Assembly (NCBI RefSeq): GCF_000614145.1
Contig: NZ_BAKK01000016.1
Location: forward strand, 1-64,000
Length of the DNA stretch: 64,000 nt
DNA from: Bacteroides faecichinchillae JCM 17102
Lineage (GTDB): Bacteria > Bacteroidota > Bacteroidia > Bacteroidales > Bacteroidaceae
Direction: 5' to 3'
The notes beneath the pieces were generated by a model. The model had not been told where the DNA came from. It made no database searches and saw nothing but the letters and a program-made list of their open reading frames with translations. Both the position numbers and the translations under genes were made by a program. Shown piece by piece: positions 48,568-56,823 of this stretch (position 1 is its first letter; every line of letters begins with the position of its first letter).

Positions 48568-49206
48568 ATGGACAAGGTAGTTATATTAGCGAGGGTCAGC
48601 ACTGACAGCCAGGAATACCAACGGCAGATAAACGAACTGACTGACTATTGCGGAAAGGTCGGTTGGGAAGTGACAGAAGTATTCGCCAATAAGGTCAGCG
48701 GTGCCAAAAAGATAGAGGAAAGAGAAGAAATCCTTTCATTGGTGGAATATGTAAAGGAACATCGGATAAAGAGGGTTGTATGTTTGGAAATAAGCAGAGT
48801 GGGAAGAAACACATTGGAGGCACTTAAAATAATTCAGTTCCTAACCGAAAACGGAGTGAGCCTATTTGTAAAGAACTACAACATAGAAACTTTGGATGCC
48901 AACGGTAAACCCAATCCAATCACTTCACTTATATGTACTATCCTTTTGGAAATAGCGTCAATGGAGCGACTTACTATAAAGGAGCGAATGGAAAGCGGTC
49001 GTAAACAATATATTGACCGTTGTCGAAAGGAGGGAATAAAAATGGGTCGCCCCTCCACATATAGGAAAAGTGTTGAAACCTATAAAGAGCAGTACCCAAA
49101 AGAAATATCACTCATCCGTAAGGGTCTGTCGCTCAAAAACATTTCAGTCATTACAGGAACTTCAATCAACACCATACGGAAAATAAGGGATATAGTAAGG
49201 CAATAA
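48568..49206 (+). CDS. Small serine recombinase (resolvase/invertase type)
   Basis: This 212-residue protein has the resolvase catalytic domain with Ser11 in LARVSTDSQEYQRQ, the CLEISRVGRN active-site arginine region, ASMERLTIKERM, and a C-terminal helix-turn-helix (LKNISVITGTSINTIRKI). It could resolve dimers, invert a DNA segment, or cooperate with the large recombinase next to it. It lies inside the left part of the 11-kb element. Confidence 0.93.
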   Translation: MDKVVILARVSTDSQEYQRQINELTDYCGKVGWEVTEVFANKVSGAKKIEEREEILSLVEYVKEHRIKRVVCLEISRVGRNTLEALKIIQFLTENGVSLFVKNYNIETLDANGKPNPITSLICTILLEIASMERLTIKERMESGRKQYIDRCRKEGIKMGRPSTYRKSVETYKEQYPKEISLIRKGLSLKNISVITGTSINTIRKIRDIVRQ

Positions 49207-49214
49207 ACAAATCA

Positions 49215-49253
49215 AACCCTCCAATCTTATGCACTGCAACTGATTGGAGGGTT
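49215..49253. terminator. Bidirectional terminator between convergent genes
   Basis: AACCCTCCAATC (49215-49226) and GATTGGAGGGTT (49242-49253) form a perfect 12-bp stem. It separates the small recombinase from the leftward gene at 49307. Confidence 0.75.
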
Positions 49254-49306
49254 ATTTCAACGGTATATTGCGCTTAATACGCTAAATCATCCTCATCAAT
49301 ATAATA

Positions 49307-49786
49307 TCAATGTTCGGATAAAATCTCTTTAATAGCCGAACTTATATCGCTGATAAACAATAGCCTCTGTATTGGATAGAAAGCCACATTGCGGTAAACC
49401 CTTGAATACATCTCATAATCCTTTTCATAATCGGCACTGAAAAAGGCGTATGTGTCCCTTATGGTTTCGGCTGTAACCCAATTCAAATCATCTACCGTTA
49501 CAGTCGGATTTATCAATATTTTTTTCTGATTGTGATAAGGCAAAAGGAGGGTGGCGGAATTTTCCAATCCTATAACCCATTTGGGACGGTGCTTTTTGAT
49601 TTCCTCCCTTATTGCCTCCTTTGGATTTTTATATAAAAAATCATTGGTATAGACTTCTCCAAATTCTGAAGCTTCATCTTCATTATCCAATTGGGCGAAT
49701 GTAAAGCCTATCTGACTGTCAGAAGTCGGATTGAGGTTATCCCAATAGTCCAAAAACACTAATATGTCGTAATCCTTTTTATCCAT
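49307..49786 (-). CDS. Unrecognised protein, alpha/beta-hydrolase-like fold suggested
   Basis: This 159-residue protein is acidic and Tyr-rich. The segment KHRPKWVIGLENSATLLLP followed by ILINPTV resembles the nucleophile-elbow region of small YqiA-like alpha/beta hydrolases, but the usual G-x-S-x-G serine is replaced (GLENS). It may therefore be a non-catalytic relative. It is in the 11-kb element, transcribed left, with an unrelated gene starting on the other side. The function is not known. Confidence 0.65.
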   Translation of the reverse strand: MDKKDYDILVFLDYWDNLNPTSDSQIGFTFAQLDNEDEASEFGEVYTNDFLYKNPKEAIREEIKKHRPKWVIGLENSATLLLPYHNQKKILINPTVTVDDLNWVTAETIRDTYAFFSADYEKDYEMYSRVYRNVAFYPIQRLLFISDISSAIKEILSEH

Positions 49787-49856
49787 TGTGGTATTGAGGT
49801 TTAGAAGTGTAAAATTACTGATTTTTCAGCAGATAACCAAACATATCAGCCTAAAT

Positions 49857-50098
49857 GTTAAGCAGTGTTAAAACTCATTCTTCGACTAAATATCCGACCC
49901 TTATTTGCTATATGTATTCAGAGGAAAGAATGGCAGACCCAAAGGAAAGCAACCCCAAAAGAACATTGAAAAATGAGTGTTAACGAAATGTTAAAATCGA
50001 CCTCCAAACTAAATTTCGACACCTCATTTGGTATATGTGTTCAGAGAGGGAAAGAAAGCCAACCGAAAGGAAAAGCGACCTCTAAAAAACAGAATATT
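49857..50098. repeat. Direct repeat pair (about 115 bp) upstream of the 50120 gene
   Basis: Two adjacent imperfect copies lie at about 49857-49968 and 49978-50098. Both read TGTTAA...TGTTAAAA, then a CTAAAT-CGAC block, TTTG-TATATGT-TTCAGAG, GGAAAGAA, ACC-AAAGGAAA and C-ACC. The second copy is open in frame with the downstream gene, but its divergence from the first and the repeat structure suggest regulatory rather than coding sequence. It could be a duplicated promoter or operator. Confidence 0.5.
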
Positions 50099-50119
50099 AA
50101 CTATAAAAATCAGACAGAT

Positions 50120-50719
50120 ATGAAAAAGTCAGCTAAAACCGTCATCCGCAACAGCAAAAACAACAACACCGTCAGCAACGTAAAAAGTGCCACCGTTAGC
50201 ACCGTTGCCACCAAAACCGAAAACGATGTAGAGGAAGTAATCGAAACGGTTGTTGAAAATGGAGTGAATTACGGCTCCCCCAATATAAAGATGATGAAAA
50301 CCGTAACCATCTACAAAAACGGCGACTACAATACAAAACAGCATTTCTACATCAACGGCTATAAGTTCCGAATGGATGAACATATGCGCTATTCGATGAA
50401 ACACTATCTAATGGAGGTTATACCCTCCTATAAGGAAGTTGAGGACATCGACAAAATGCTTACCCAAAACATCAATTTCAAAATCGGAAGCGAAGCACCC
50501 GATTTCCTCAAAATCAGAATGAAACAGCAGACAACCCTCGTAAGAGGTCTTATAAAGGCTCTCAGAGAGTCCACCAACTTAAAAGCCGAACTGACGGCAA
50601 TTTTGGGAGAAACCAAATATGAAAAAATCTTCCTCCACAATGATTTCAGCGGTGAAATAGTCTGCAATTGGAAAACGGAATGGAAAAAGGATTATTCAGC
50701 TTCCAAATACAAACTATAA
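50120..50719 (+). CDS. Unrecognised basic protein of the 11-kb element
   Basis: This protein of about 199 residues has an N-terminal Lys/Asn/Thr/Val-rich, probably flexible segment (residues 1-50). It is followed by a compact domain with YINGYKFRMDEHMRYSMKHYL and a Lys/Trp-rich end. The ATG at 50120 (MKKSAKTVIRNSK) is chosen because upstream in-frame codons lie in a direct repeat. It resembles no family I know. A terminator follows at 50730. Confidence 0.65.
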   Translation: MKKSAKTVIRNSKNNNTVSNVKSATVSTVATKTENDVEEVIETVVENGVNYGSPNIKMMKTVTIYKNGDYNTKQHFYINGYKFRMDEHMRYSMKHYLMEVIPSYKEVEDIDKMLTQNINFKIGSEAPDFLKIRMKQQTTLVRGLIKALRESTNLKAELTAILGETKYEKIFLHNDFSGEIVCNWKTEWKKDYSASKYKL

Positions 50720-50729
50720 AAGACCACCT

Positions 50730-50776
50730 AAAGAGGGTGGAGTTTAGAAACCGCCTCTAAAATATCCACCCTCTTT
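50730..50776 (+). terminator. Terminator after the 50120 gene
   Basis: AAAGAGGGTGGA (50730-50741) pairs perfectly with TCCACCCTCTTT (50765-50776). It ends 5 bases before an in-frame ATG at 50781, which argues for the later start of the next gene. Confidence 0.7.
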
Positions 50777-50807
50777 CAATATGTTAATCAAAAATCCAAA
50801 AACCTAT

Positions 50808-51539
50808 ATGAGAGAAACCAAAGACCAAACGATTGCCAGATTGGAAAAGGTAATCAACGAACAGAAAAAGGAACTGACGGAAGTCAAAAAAGAAAGAAAA
50901 CGCCTCAAATATGCCGTTGAGCGTTTGGAAAAAGAGAAGAAGAAAGCGTTAATAACAAGTACACCCTACGACATCGAACTCATATGCTCCTGCACCGATG
51001 AATTACAGGAACAGAAAAAGCAGGTGGAAGAACTCAAAGCTACGTTGGCAGAAAAAGAAAACAATATTCAAGTTTTACGAGATAGATATACAAAAGAGAG
51101 GGAGAATGCGGCTAATATACGAAAGGGAGTATTCGACGACTTACAAGCTTATATTGATGGAGCAAAATGGGGCGTAATTCAGAAAATCAATGAATTTCGT
51201 GTTCCTAAATATGGAAAAAGAACCTACATGGAGCATTTTCAAAATGGGGATAGATATTATGACTACGAATTTGAAGGATATGAAACTCATATCTTGGAGG
51301 CTATGTTTGATCCTAAAACTCTGTTTATTCGCATCAATCCTAAAAATGGCAGATTAATGGAGGAAGATATTGATAAAATGAATATGAGAGAATATCTTAA
51401 AAATATATGGGACTATATTGAGGCAAAAAAAGCATTGGAAGAATTTATGAAAACAAATCCAACGAATGATGAGATAGTTGAATGGACTTATAAAAAAGGA
51501 ATGGAGTTATTACCTAAATATGAAGACATCCTTTTTTAA
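50808..51539 (+). CDS. Coiled-coil protein of the 11-kb element
   Basis: This protein of about 243 residues has heptad-like charged helices over residues 1-110 (KEKKKALI, EEQKKQVEELKATLAEKE-like repeats). A C-terminal globular part is rich in Tyr and Asp (RYYDYEFEGYETHILEAMF). The start at 50808 (MRETKDQT) is preferred to 50781 because a terminator ends just before the latter. I do not recognise the domain. A terminator follows at 51549. Confidence 0.65.
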   Translation: MRETKDQTIARLEKVINEQKKELTEVKKERKRLKYAVERLEKEKKKALITSTPYDIELICSCTDELQEQKKQVEELKATLAEKENNIQVLRDRYTKERENAANIRKGVFDDLQAYIDGAKWGVIQKINEFRVPKYGKRTYMEHFQNGDRYYDYEFEGYETHILEAMFDPKTLFIRINPKNGRLMEEDIDKMNMREYLKNIWDYIEAKKALEEFMKTNPTNDEIVEWTYKKGMELLPKYEDILF

Positions 51540-51548
51540 TGATAAAAA

Positions 51549-51574
51549 AGAACACCGTTTTTAGGCGGTGTTCT
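51549..51574. terminator. Bidirectional terminator between convergent genes
   Basis: AGAACACCG (51549-51557) and CGGTGTTCT (51566-51574) form a perfect stem flanked by A's on the left and T-rich sequence on the right. Confidence 0.7.
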
Positions 51575-51594
51575 CTATTCGTTGATTATTTCGG

Positions 51595-52197
51595 TTAAAA
51601 ACCGAAATCTATATCATCCTTTGTGAGTTTTACAATCTCGATAGGCTTTTTCTGAGGGAAAGCTCTGTTTGCCATTTTTATGAGTTCGGTGTAAAAACTA
51701 ACATCGGCTCGGGTCATCTTTGCGCCTAAATATATCGTGTCTATTTCAATTTTCAGATACGAAGATTTAGGGTTGGTGTTTATGTACCTAACTTCTTCCT
51801 CATGTTGCCACTGAACGGACTTTTTCCCCAATATGGTTTCAATAGAGGCATTTCGGTCAGTAATAAGAGTTCTTTCGGAAGTATAGTCAATGTTGACTTC
51901 TTTCCAATTAGGCGAGGTCACACGTAATTTTATACAACATCCCTTATGTTCATCGCCGTACATTGACCACATAAGACCATTGAACGGAGTTTTTGATAAT
52001 GAACATATTAGGGTCGTCGCTCTTTCATCGCGTAGTTTAGATACAACGTTCCGAAGAACATTTTGGTCGTATAGAAAGTAGCCCTCCATTGGGTCGTTCA
52101 ACTCCAAATATTTGGAAGCATACAATCTACGGTTCATCAGTATGTCGATAAACCGTTTCATATTTACCAAACTGCGGTATTTATAGAAATATTCCAT
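51595..52197 (-). CDS. DUF2971 family protein
   Basis: This protein of about 200 residues begins MEYFYKYRSL. It has the family layout: an N-terminal LNDPMEGYF motif, CSLSKTPFNGLMWSMYGDEHKGCCIKL in the middle, and QWQHEEEVRYI with a C-terminal YLGAKMT. DUF2971 proteins are common in mobile and defence-type islands, but their activity is not established. The ATG at 52197 is selected because the residues before it do not fit the family. It is the only recognisable family in the right half of the element apart from the WG repeats. Confidence 0.8.
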   Translation of the reverse strand: MEYFYKYRSLVNMKRFIDILMNRRLYASKYLELNDPMEGYFLYDQNVLRNVVSKLRDERATTLICSLSKTPFNGLMWSMYGDEHKGCCIKLRVTSPNWKEVNIDYTSERTLITDRNASIETILGKKSVQWQHEEEVRYINTNPKSSYLKIEIDTIYLGAKMTRADVSFYTELIKMANRAFPQKKPIEIVKLTKDDIDFGF

Positions 52198-52240
52198 TGT
52201 GCCAACTTTTTCTACAAAGTTACAAAATTCTACTCTAAGA

Positions 52241-52280
52241 AACAAACGGACATGCAAGATGTTTTGCATATCCGTTTGTT
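52241..52280 (-). terminator. Hairpin between the WG-repeat operon and the DUF2971 gene
   Basis: AACAAACGGA (52241-52250) pairs with TCCGTTTGTT (52271-52280), with further pairing of CATGCAA and TTGCATA inside. It can end the leftward operon that finishes at 52339. A second weaker hairpin (GTGAG/CTCAC) lies at about 52316-52330. Confidence 0.5.
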
Positions 52281-52338
52281 ATAAAAGTCATTGACTGTCA
52301 ACAGTGTTGAGAAAGTGTGAGTTTTCTCACTTTTATCA

Positions 52339-53097
52339 TCATGGTATGATATTGCCGTTGATGTCAATTTTGATTTTTTCGTTATCTACCGTCACCGCGA
52401 AGATTACCAGATTTCCATTTTGCTTATAGAAGTTGGTGATTTTGCGATATTGTGGCTTTAATACAAACTCTCCTTTACAGTTTACCATTCCGAAGAGTTC
52501 GTTATCTGCGGATTGGGCAGACGCATAGCCTTCCTTAAAACCGCTAAGGTCGAGGAACGTAGGACGGACAATGTATTCAAAGTCACCATTCATGATACCC
52601 CATTTGTCATCAAGTGACACCACATACAACTGTTCATCATCAGTATTCTTACAAGAATAGATGGTGTCAAATTCCGGTTCGAGAACGAAATTACCGTTCT
52701 TATCTATGAAGCCATTTTTGCCATTGATTTTTACTTGGGCAAGACCTCCTCCGAAATTAGAAGCGTAGTCAAACTTCGGTTCAACCACGATGTTACCGTC
52801 CCTGTCGATATATCCGTATTTCCCATTGATTTCTGCTACGGCAAGTCCGTCATAAAAATCCCGTGCATCATCAAATTTAGGCGGGATTGCAAGTTGAGCT
52901 TCTCTATTGATATAACCAACTTTACCATGTTGTTTATATGTAAAAAGTTCACGTTCTTTGTGATACTTGATAGCAGAATCAAGTACAGCTTTGCGAGTGA
53001 GATAGTCGAACTGTTCATCGGACAAGTCCAACATTTCGATGCCTCCGTTGGCATATGCGATAAAGATGCAGGAACCATTGCCAAAATTCACTCGCAC
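52339..53097 (-). CDS. WG-repeat protein
   Basis: This 252-residue protein is built of WG repeats, seen as GKVGYINREAQLAIPPKFD, GKYGYIDRDGNIVVEPKFD, GKNGFIDKNGNFVLEPEFD and two less regular units. The short repeats form beta-rich units whose role is generally unknown. The start is a GTG overlapping the TAG stop of the upstream gene, suggesting translational coupling; an internal ATG (about 53034) is an alternative. It is the last gene of the seven-gene leftward operon. Confidence 0.82.
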   Translation of the reverse strand: MRVNFGNGSCIFIAYANGGIEMLDLSDEQFDYLTRKAVLDSAIKYHKERELFTYKQHGKVGYINREAQLAIPPKFDDARDFYDGLAVAEINGKYGYIDRDGNIVVEPKFDYASNFGGGLAQVKINGKNGFIDKNGNFVLEPEFDTIYSCKNTDDEQLYVVSLDDKWGIMNGDFEYIVRPTFLDLSGFKEGYASAQSADNELFGMVNCKGEFVLKPQYRKITNFYKQNGNLVIFAVTVDNEKIKIDINGNIIP

Positions 53098-53921
53098 TAT
53101 AGCTTTCCCATTCTTATACTCTTCTTCCCAATCGTAGGAATATTCATGTTTATTGCCTCCATCGCAGAACTCATTGAGGCTACACCGACGATATTATCAC
53201 ATGAATAAAGGTCTTCTTCTCCATCTTCAGAGTAAAAATCAATGGAAGCTGACAAGTATAACGTGCTTTCTTCTCCATCGGGAAGTTTGGAAATACGTTT
53301 TTTTGCCTCAGACATCAACCAGTCATACGAACGTTCGTCTTCAGAATAGACAACTGCGTATTGGTCATCATCGGGAACGCCATGATAAAGAACTGCAATT
53401 CCATCGTTGTTGTTGCCGAATATCTCTTTGGCATAATCCTCATAGGAATTTTCATCTTCAGGCAAATCAACTTTTGCAAAGTTGATGTCGATAAGCAAAA
53501 TACCTTTGTATTCCTCTGGAACTTCCACATTTTCAGTCGCTTTTTCATTCACGACTTCTGCGTTTTCTTCCTCATCTCTCTGATAAGAAAGATGTTCTTC
53601 CATTTTCGCCTTAGTCATTCCGTTGGGAAGCTGACCTGCGGTTGCGAGTGTGATACCGTCTAACACCTTGACCCAATTGTCTTTGGTATAGACTTTTACT
53701 TTTAGGTTGAGTTCGTCTTGGAACGCTTCCTCAAACTTGCCTACTGTTCGGCTTGTCCTGCATTCCAATTCGCCCTCTTTCGCTCCGAGCGATACCAAGT
53801 TCGCTCCGTCGGGAGCCTCACTGCGCCCTTGATAGACACGGAGGACACACCCGACCTCATTGCCGAACTGCTCTTTGAGGTCGGCAACGGTTGTCTTTGG
53901 GGTGATTTTGAATTTTGCCAT
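53097..53921 (-). CDS. Unrecognised protein with possible tandem beta-grasp-like N-terminus
   Basis: This protein of about 274 residues begins MAKFKITPKTTVADLKEQFG. The stretch resembles a ubiquitin-like or TGS-like beta-grasp unit (VADLKEQF...CVLRVYQGRSE), followed by a second similar unit (GKFEEAFQDELNLKVKVYTKDN). An acidic linker and a C-terminal alpha/beta domain (GILLIDINFAKVDLPEDEN to the end) complete it. The beta-grasp reading is my inference from pattern only. It is one of several neighbours starting MAKF, MANF or MAKK. Confidence 0.65.
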   Translation of the reverse strand: MAKFKITPKTTVADLKEQFGNEVGCVLRVYQGRSEAPDGANLVSLGAKEGELECRTSRTVGKFEEAFQDELNLKVKVYTKDNWVKVLDGITLATAGQLPNGMTKAKMEEHLSYQRDEEENAEVVNEKATENVEVPEEYKGILLIDINFAKVDLPEDENSYEDYAKEIFGNNNDGIAVLYHGVPDDDQYAVVYSEDERSYDWLMSEAKKRISKLPDGEESTLYLSASIDFYSEDGEEDLYSCDNIVGVASMSSAMEAINMNIPTIGKKSIRMGKL

Positions 53922-53981
53922 ATTAAGCGTTAATAATATTGTTTCGTATACCGTTCTCATCGAAGTTATAAGTATGATTTC

Positions 53982-54443
53982 TTATACTTCGATAATAACC
54001 ATTTGAAGTGATTGACCTTTGAGATATTCGGGTATTTCTTTACATCGGCAAACAACCTTTACCTCGTTGAAGTCAATTATACTGTCGGTAAATGGAAGCG
54101 TATCTCTTTTCAATGAATTTTTGATAAGATGCTCCAATTCCGCCTTATCCTCAATCCAACCGACTTCATCAATGTTATCAAACACAAATCCCTCATAACC
54201 ACCGTGCATTACCTGCTTTTCTATAAGTCTGTAATCGCCTTTCTCACATTTGGAGAAGTCGATATATTTCAGAAAAAGGTCATGATTTTTTGACGGATAG
54301 TTATTTATCGGCATTTGATTGTCGGGGTCAACCAACAGAACGGAAAGCACTCCCTTTTTGAATGTCTTGTCAAAAAGGTTGAATTTCTCTATCATTCTGT
54401 CCATATCTCCGTTGAAGAAGCCGTTTAGATCAAGTACGCTCAT
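53982..54443 (-). CDS. Unrecognised protein of the MAKF operon
   Basis: This 153-residue protein reads MSVLDLNGFFNGDMDRMIEK at its start. It is acidic with alternating helices and strands and contains no motif I know. It lies 5 bases after the preceding gene in the leftward operon and does not share the MAKF beginning. Confidence 0.65.
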   Translation of the reverse strand: MSVLDLNGFFNGDMDRMIEKFNLFDKTFKKGVLSVLLVDPDNQMPINNYPSKNHDLFLKYIDFSKCEKGDYRLIEKQVMHGGYEGFVFDNIDEVGWIEDKAELEHLIKNSLKRDTLPFTDSIIDFNEVKVVCRCKEIPEYLKGQSLQMVIIEV

Positions 54444-54448
54444 AATGT

Positions 54449-54850
54449 TCAGTTTTTTAGGGTTTGAACATAATTAACAAGATGGCGACCGAAATTTTGT
54501 GTATTCCAACCGTTTTCTTTCGGGTCTTCGTCATATCTGGCAACCTTAGCCGCCTCTCTCAGACCGTCCATTGTTGTGGAATATGTACGGATTACATTGA
54601 TACGGTTATTGGCCTCCCTCTCAATGGTGTATTCTCCGATTGTTCCCTCCTTATCTCCGTTGCAGAATTGGGAAAGGAGCAACCGACCCAAATGTTGGGT
54701 AGTCCATGTTTTCTGTACCTCTATGCCGTTGGCTTCCGCTATCTCTTTGAGAGCCGCCATTGTGCTTTTATATATACGGCTGACTGATACAGAGTCGTTA
54801 TCGTCAATCGTAACTATATATTCGCCTATGATTTCTGACTTCTTCGCCAT
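54449..54850 (-). CDS. Two-repeat small protein (MAKK) of the MAKF operon
   Basis: This protein of about 133 residues consists of two related halves. Each starts with IGEYxV/I-E/D, runs through NDS/NN-V-RxYxST, then a helix (MAALKEIAEAN; MDGLREAAKVA), then a W-TQxxGRxL motif. The halves are about 60 residues long. The duplication is visible without alignment software. The start at 54850 is chosen because an upstream in-frame start would overlap the previous gene. Function is unknown. Confidence 0.68.
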   Translation of the reverse strand: MAKKSEIIGEYIVTIDDNDSVSVSRIYKSTMAALKEIAEANGIEVQKTWTTQHLGRLLLSQFCNGDKEGTIGEYTIEREANNRINVIRTYSTTMDGLREAAKVARYDEDPKENGWNTQNFGRHLVNYVQTLKN

Positions 54851-54861
54851 AATAGCTTGAT

Positions 54862-55179
54862 TTACATTGACCTTATCCAACCTCCGTTTTCAAAGCGGAG
54901 TTCACAGCTTCCGTTGTTGTTTTCAACGAACACATCTTTTCCGCTCCAACGTGCGGTTCTGATGTTGCCGTTGCCCGAAAAAGATTTTAGCTGACCGCCG
55001 TTGTCATCGCATACGATTACAACGCCTCTTTCAGTCGTTACCAATATCTTTCCGTTTGAGGGATTGTAGTCGGCGAATACCGCTTTGCCTCCGCTATTGG
55101 GAGAGAATGTGCGTATTCTACCGCCATACTCATTTATGACAACGACATTGCCGTTTTCCACTTTTGCGAATTTTGCCAT
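54862..55179 (-). CDS. Small MAKF-type protein with propeller-like repeats
   Basis: This 105-residue protein starts MAKFAKVENGNVVVINEYGG. It consists of short beta units that repeat the pattern x-x-GGx-I-R/K-(T/S)-F/W-S, for example GGRIRTFSPNSGG and GGQLKSFSGNGNIRTA. The composition suggests a small all-beta repeat fold. It is 19 bases from the next gene upstream. Unrecognised family. Confidence 0.65.
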   Translation of the reverse strand: MAKFAKVENGNVVVINEYGGRIRTFSPNSGGKAVFADYNPSNGKILVTTERGVVIVCDDNGGQLKSFSGNGNIRTARWSGKDVFVENNNGSCELRFENGGWIRSM

Positions 55180-55198
55180 TGGGTCGTTCCGAAGTGGA

Positions 55199-55405
55199 TT
55201 AGAGTTGTTTGATTGACCACTTTTTGCCTTTGTGGAGTGAGGAATATAGTGAACACATCCTCTTTCCGAGCTGGTCTTCTACTGCCTCTCTAACCATCGG
55301 GCCAGTGATTTGGGTTTCGTTCTGTGCCTCAACGATAACAGAGTCCCCGGGTTTGAGTTGTTCGCCCGGCATGTCTGCAATTACTGTCATTCTGAATTTT
55401 GCCAT
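55199..55405 (-). CDS. Small MAKF-type protein
   Basis: This 68-residue protein begins MAKFRMTVIADMPGEQLKPG and contains GDSVIVEAQNETQITGPMVREAV. It is a compact alpha/beta-looking polypeptide with a basic C-terminus. It shares only its first four residues and context with the neighbouring genes. Unrecognised. Confidence 0.6.
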   Translation of the reverse strand: MAKFRMTVIADMPGEQLKPGDSVIVEAQNETQITGPMVREAVEDQLGKRMCSLYSSLHKGKKWSIKQL

Positions 55406-55418
55406 AGTCTTTTGTTTA

Positions 55419-55739
55419 TTAGAGTTTTTCGATTGGTTTATGACCTATGACAAATCCCCAATAGGGCAGAAAAGAAAAAGGGTCGCTCCCTTTGAACTTT
55501 TCTCTATTGGGTTGGTAGGCTCTGCAAAGCCTCGTAGTCGCAATAAGGGAAAAGTAGGTTGCGCCCTGTTCGGGTACAATCCTACCGTCCGACTTATCAT
55601 TTGGACTACGTTTGATGAATTTTGCAGATTTACCAACGCCAAATAACTTGTCTTCAAGTCGTTTGTAATATGTCTTTTGTTCTACTGTCTGTTTCTTCCT
55701 TTTTGTTTGAGGGTTTAACACTATCGCAAAATTAGCCAT
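55419..55739 (-). CDS. First gene of the MAKF operon (MANF-type)
   Basis: This protein of about 106 residues begins MANFAIVLNPQTKRKKQTVE, with a basic helical part followed by a polar, aromatic C-terminal part (FSFLPYWGFVIG). It is the promoter-proximal gene; the A/T-rich stretch at 55750-55850 upstream is the likely promoter. The neighbouring operon genes share the MA(K/N)(F/K) beginning. I recognise no domain. Confidence 0.58.
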   Translation of the reverse strand: MANFAIVLNPQTKRKKQTVEQKTYYKRLEDKLFGVGKSAKFIKRSPNDKSDGRIVPEQGATYFSLIATTRLCRAYQPNREKFKGSDPFSFLPYWGFVIGHKPIEKL

Positions 55740-55989
55740 AATTTTCCACTCATCCAAACGAAAACGCCAAAATCTAACAAAATTTTTTCAAACGGCAAAA
55801 TTTATAACCTATTTTGTTTCAGCAAAAAATGACATATATAACAAAAGTGCCTCCAATATTTAGTCAGATAGCCATTTTTTTTGAAAAAATTTTTCGACCT
55901 CCATTTTTACCGTTTTCAAACGACTTTCGACCTCCTTTCAAATACCCTCTAAAATCATCGTTCCTCCATTGATGAAGATAGAGAGATTG

Positions 55990-56823
55990 AAAAGGTTTCC
56001 CTTTTTCTTATCTAAAATTTCAATGTCCTCTTTCTCTAATGTTGTTCATTCCTCCTTTAATGAACACTCTAATATAGGTGTAGAAAAGCAATGTTTATAG
56101 CCAATTCCGATTTTAACACTTATTTAACATTTGAGGTGCTAATTTTGTGGCAATAGCAGATATGTCGTTGGTTTATAGGTATATATGCACATTAATAAGG
56201 GATATGGCTTTTGGAGGCTGTAATTGTTGATAGTATTTATATATAAAGAGAAAAAGCCGTCCTCCCTTTCCTTTCAACCTAAAATCGTTATCAGATAGGT
56301 TATGGCAATAGTATAGTGGCGGTTATAGGGGCAAATAAGGATTGTAGGTAGTGAATGGTGGATGAAACCGATAATATCTATATATAAAAGCATTGACCTA
56401 AAAGCATTGTCGATAATACCTATCCTCTCCAATAAATTACTTATTAACTACATTCCCAATGGATTACAGCCATTAATAAGAGTGGTAGGTATTGATTGGG
56501 AATGAGGACGGATTTTGGTTTATATATAAAGTAATACTGAATAGAACACCTCCAAATACCTATTTCAGTCATTATTTAGCCTATTGGCTACATATTCAAT
56601 AGGTTATGCACTTTATCGGTTGGAATAGGTCTAAATGCCCCCTTTTTCGGTTTCCTTTTATATATAGTATCGAATTAGGCAACTCCAATCACTCTAAACC
56701 TATCGAAACATTAACCTCCGAAACCTCCTAATACATACATCGTTACGCCACCTAACGATATAACAGCCAATATATTAGAGCCTTATAAAAGCCATTAATC
56801 CCAAATTGATAAACTATGTTTTT
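55990..56823 (-). repeat. Right terminal inverted repeat arm (imperfect, about 0.83 kb)
   Basis: The complement of this arm matches 45856-46730 in the same block order, ending in the 15-mer at 56809-56823. The arm carries TTTATATATA-like segments near 56236, 56378, 56519 and 56657, and further GGACGG and ACCTAT motifs that recur in the left arm. No gene is visible. Identity varies along the arm and is strongest near the inner end (GAGGACATTGAAATTTT complement, near 56010). Confidence 0.7.
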
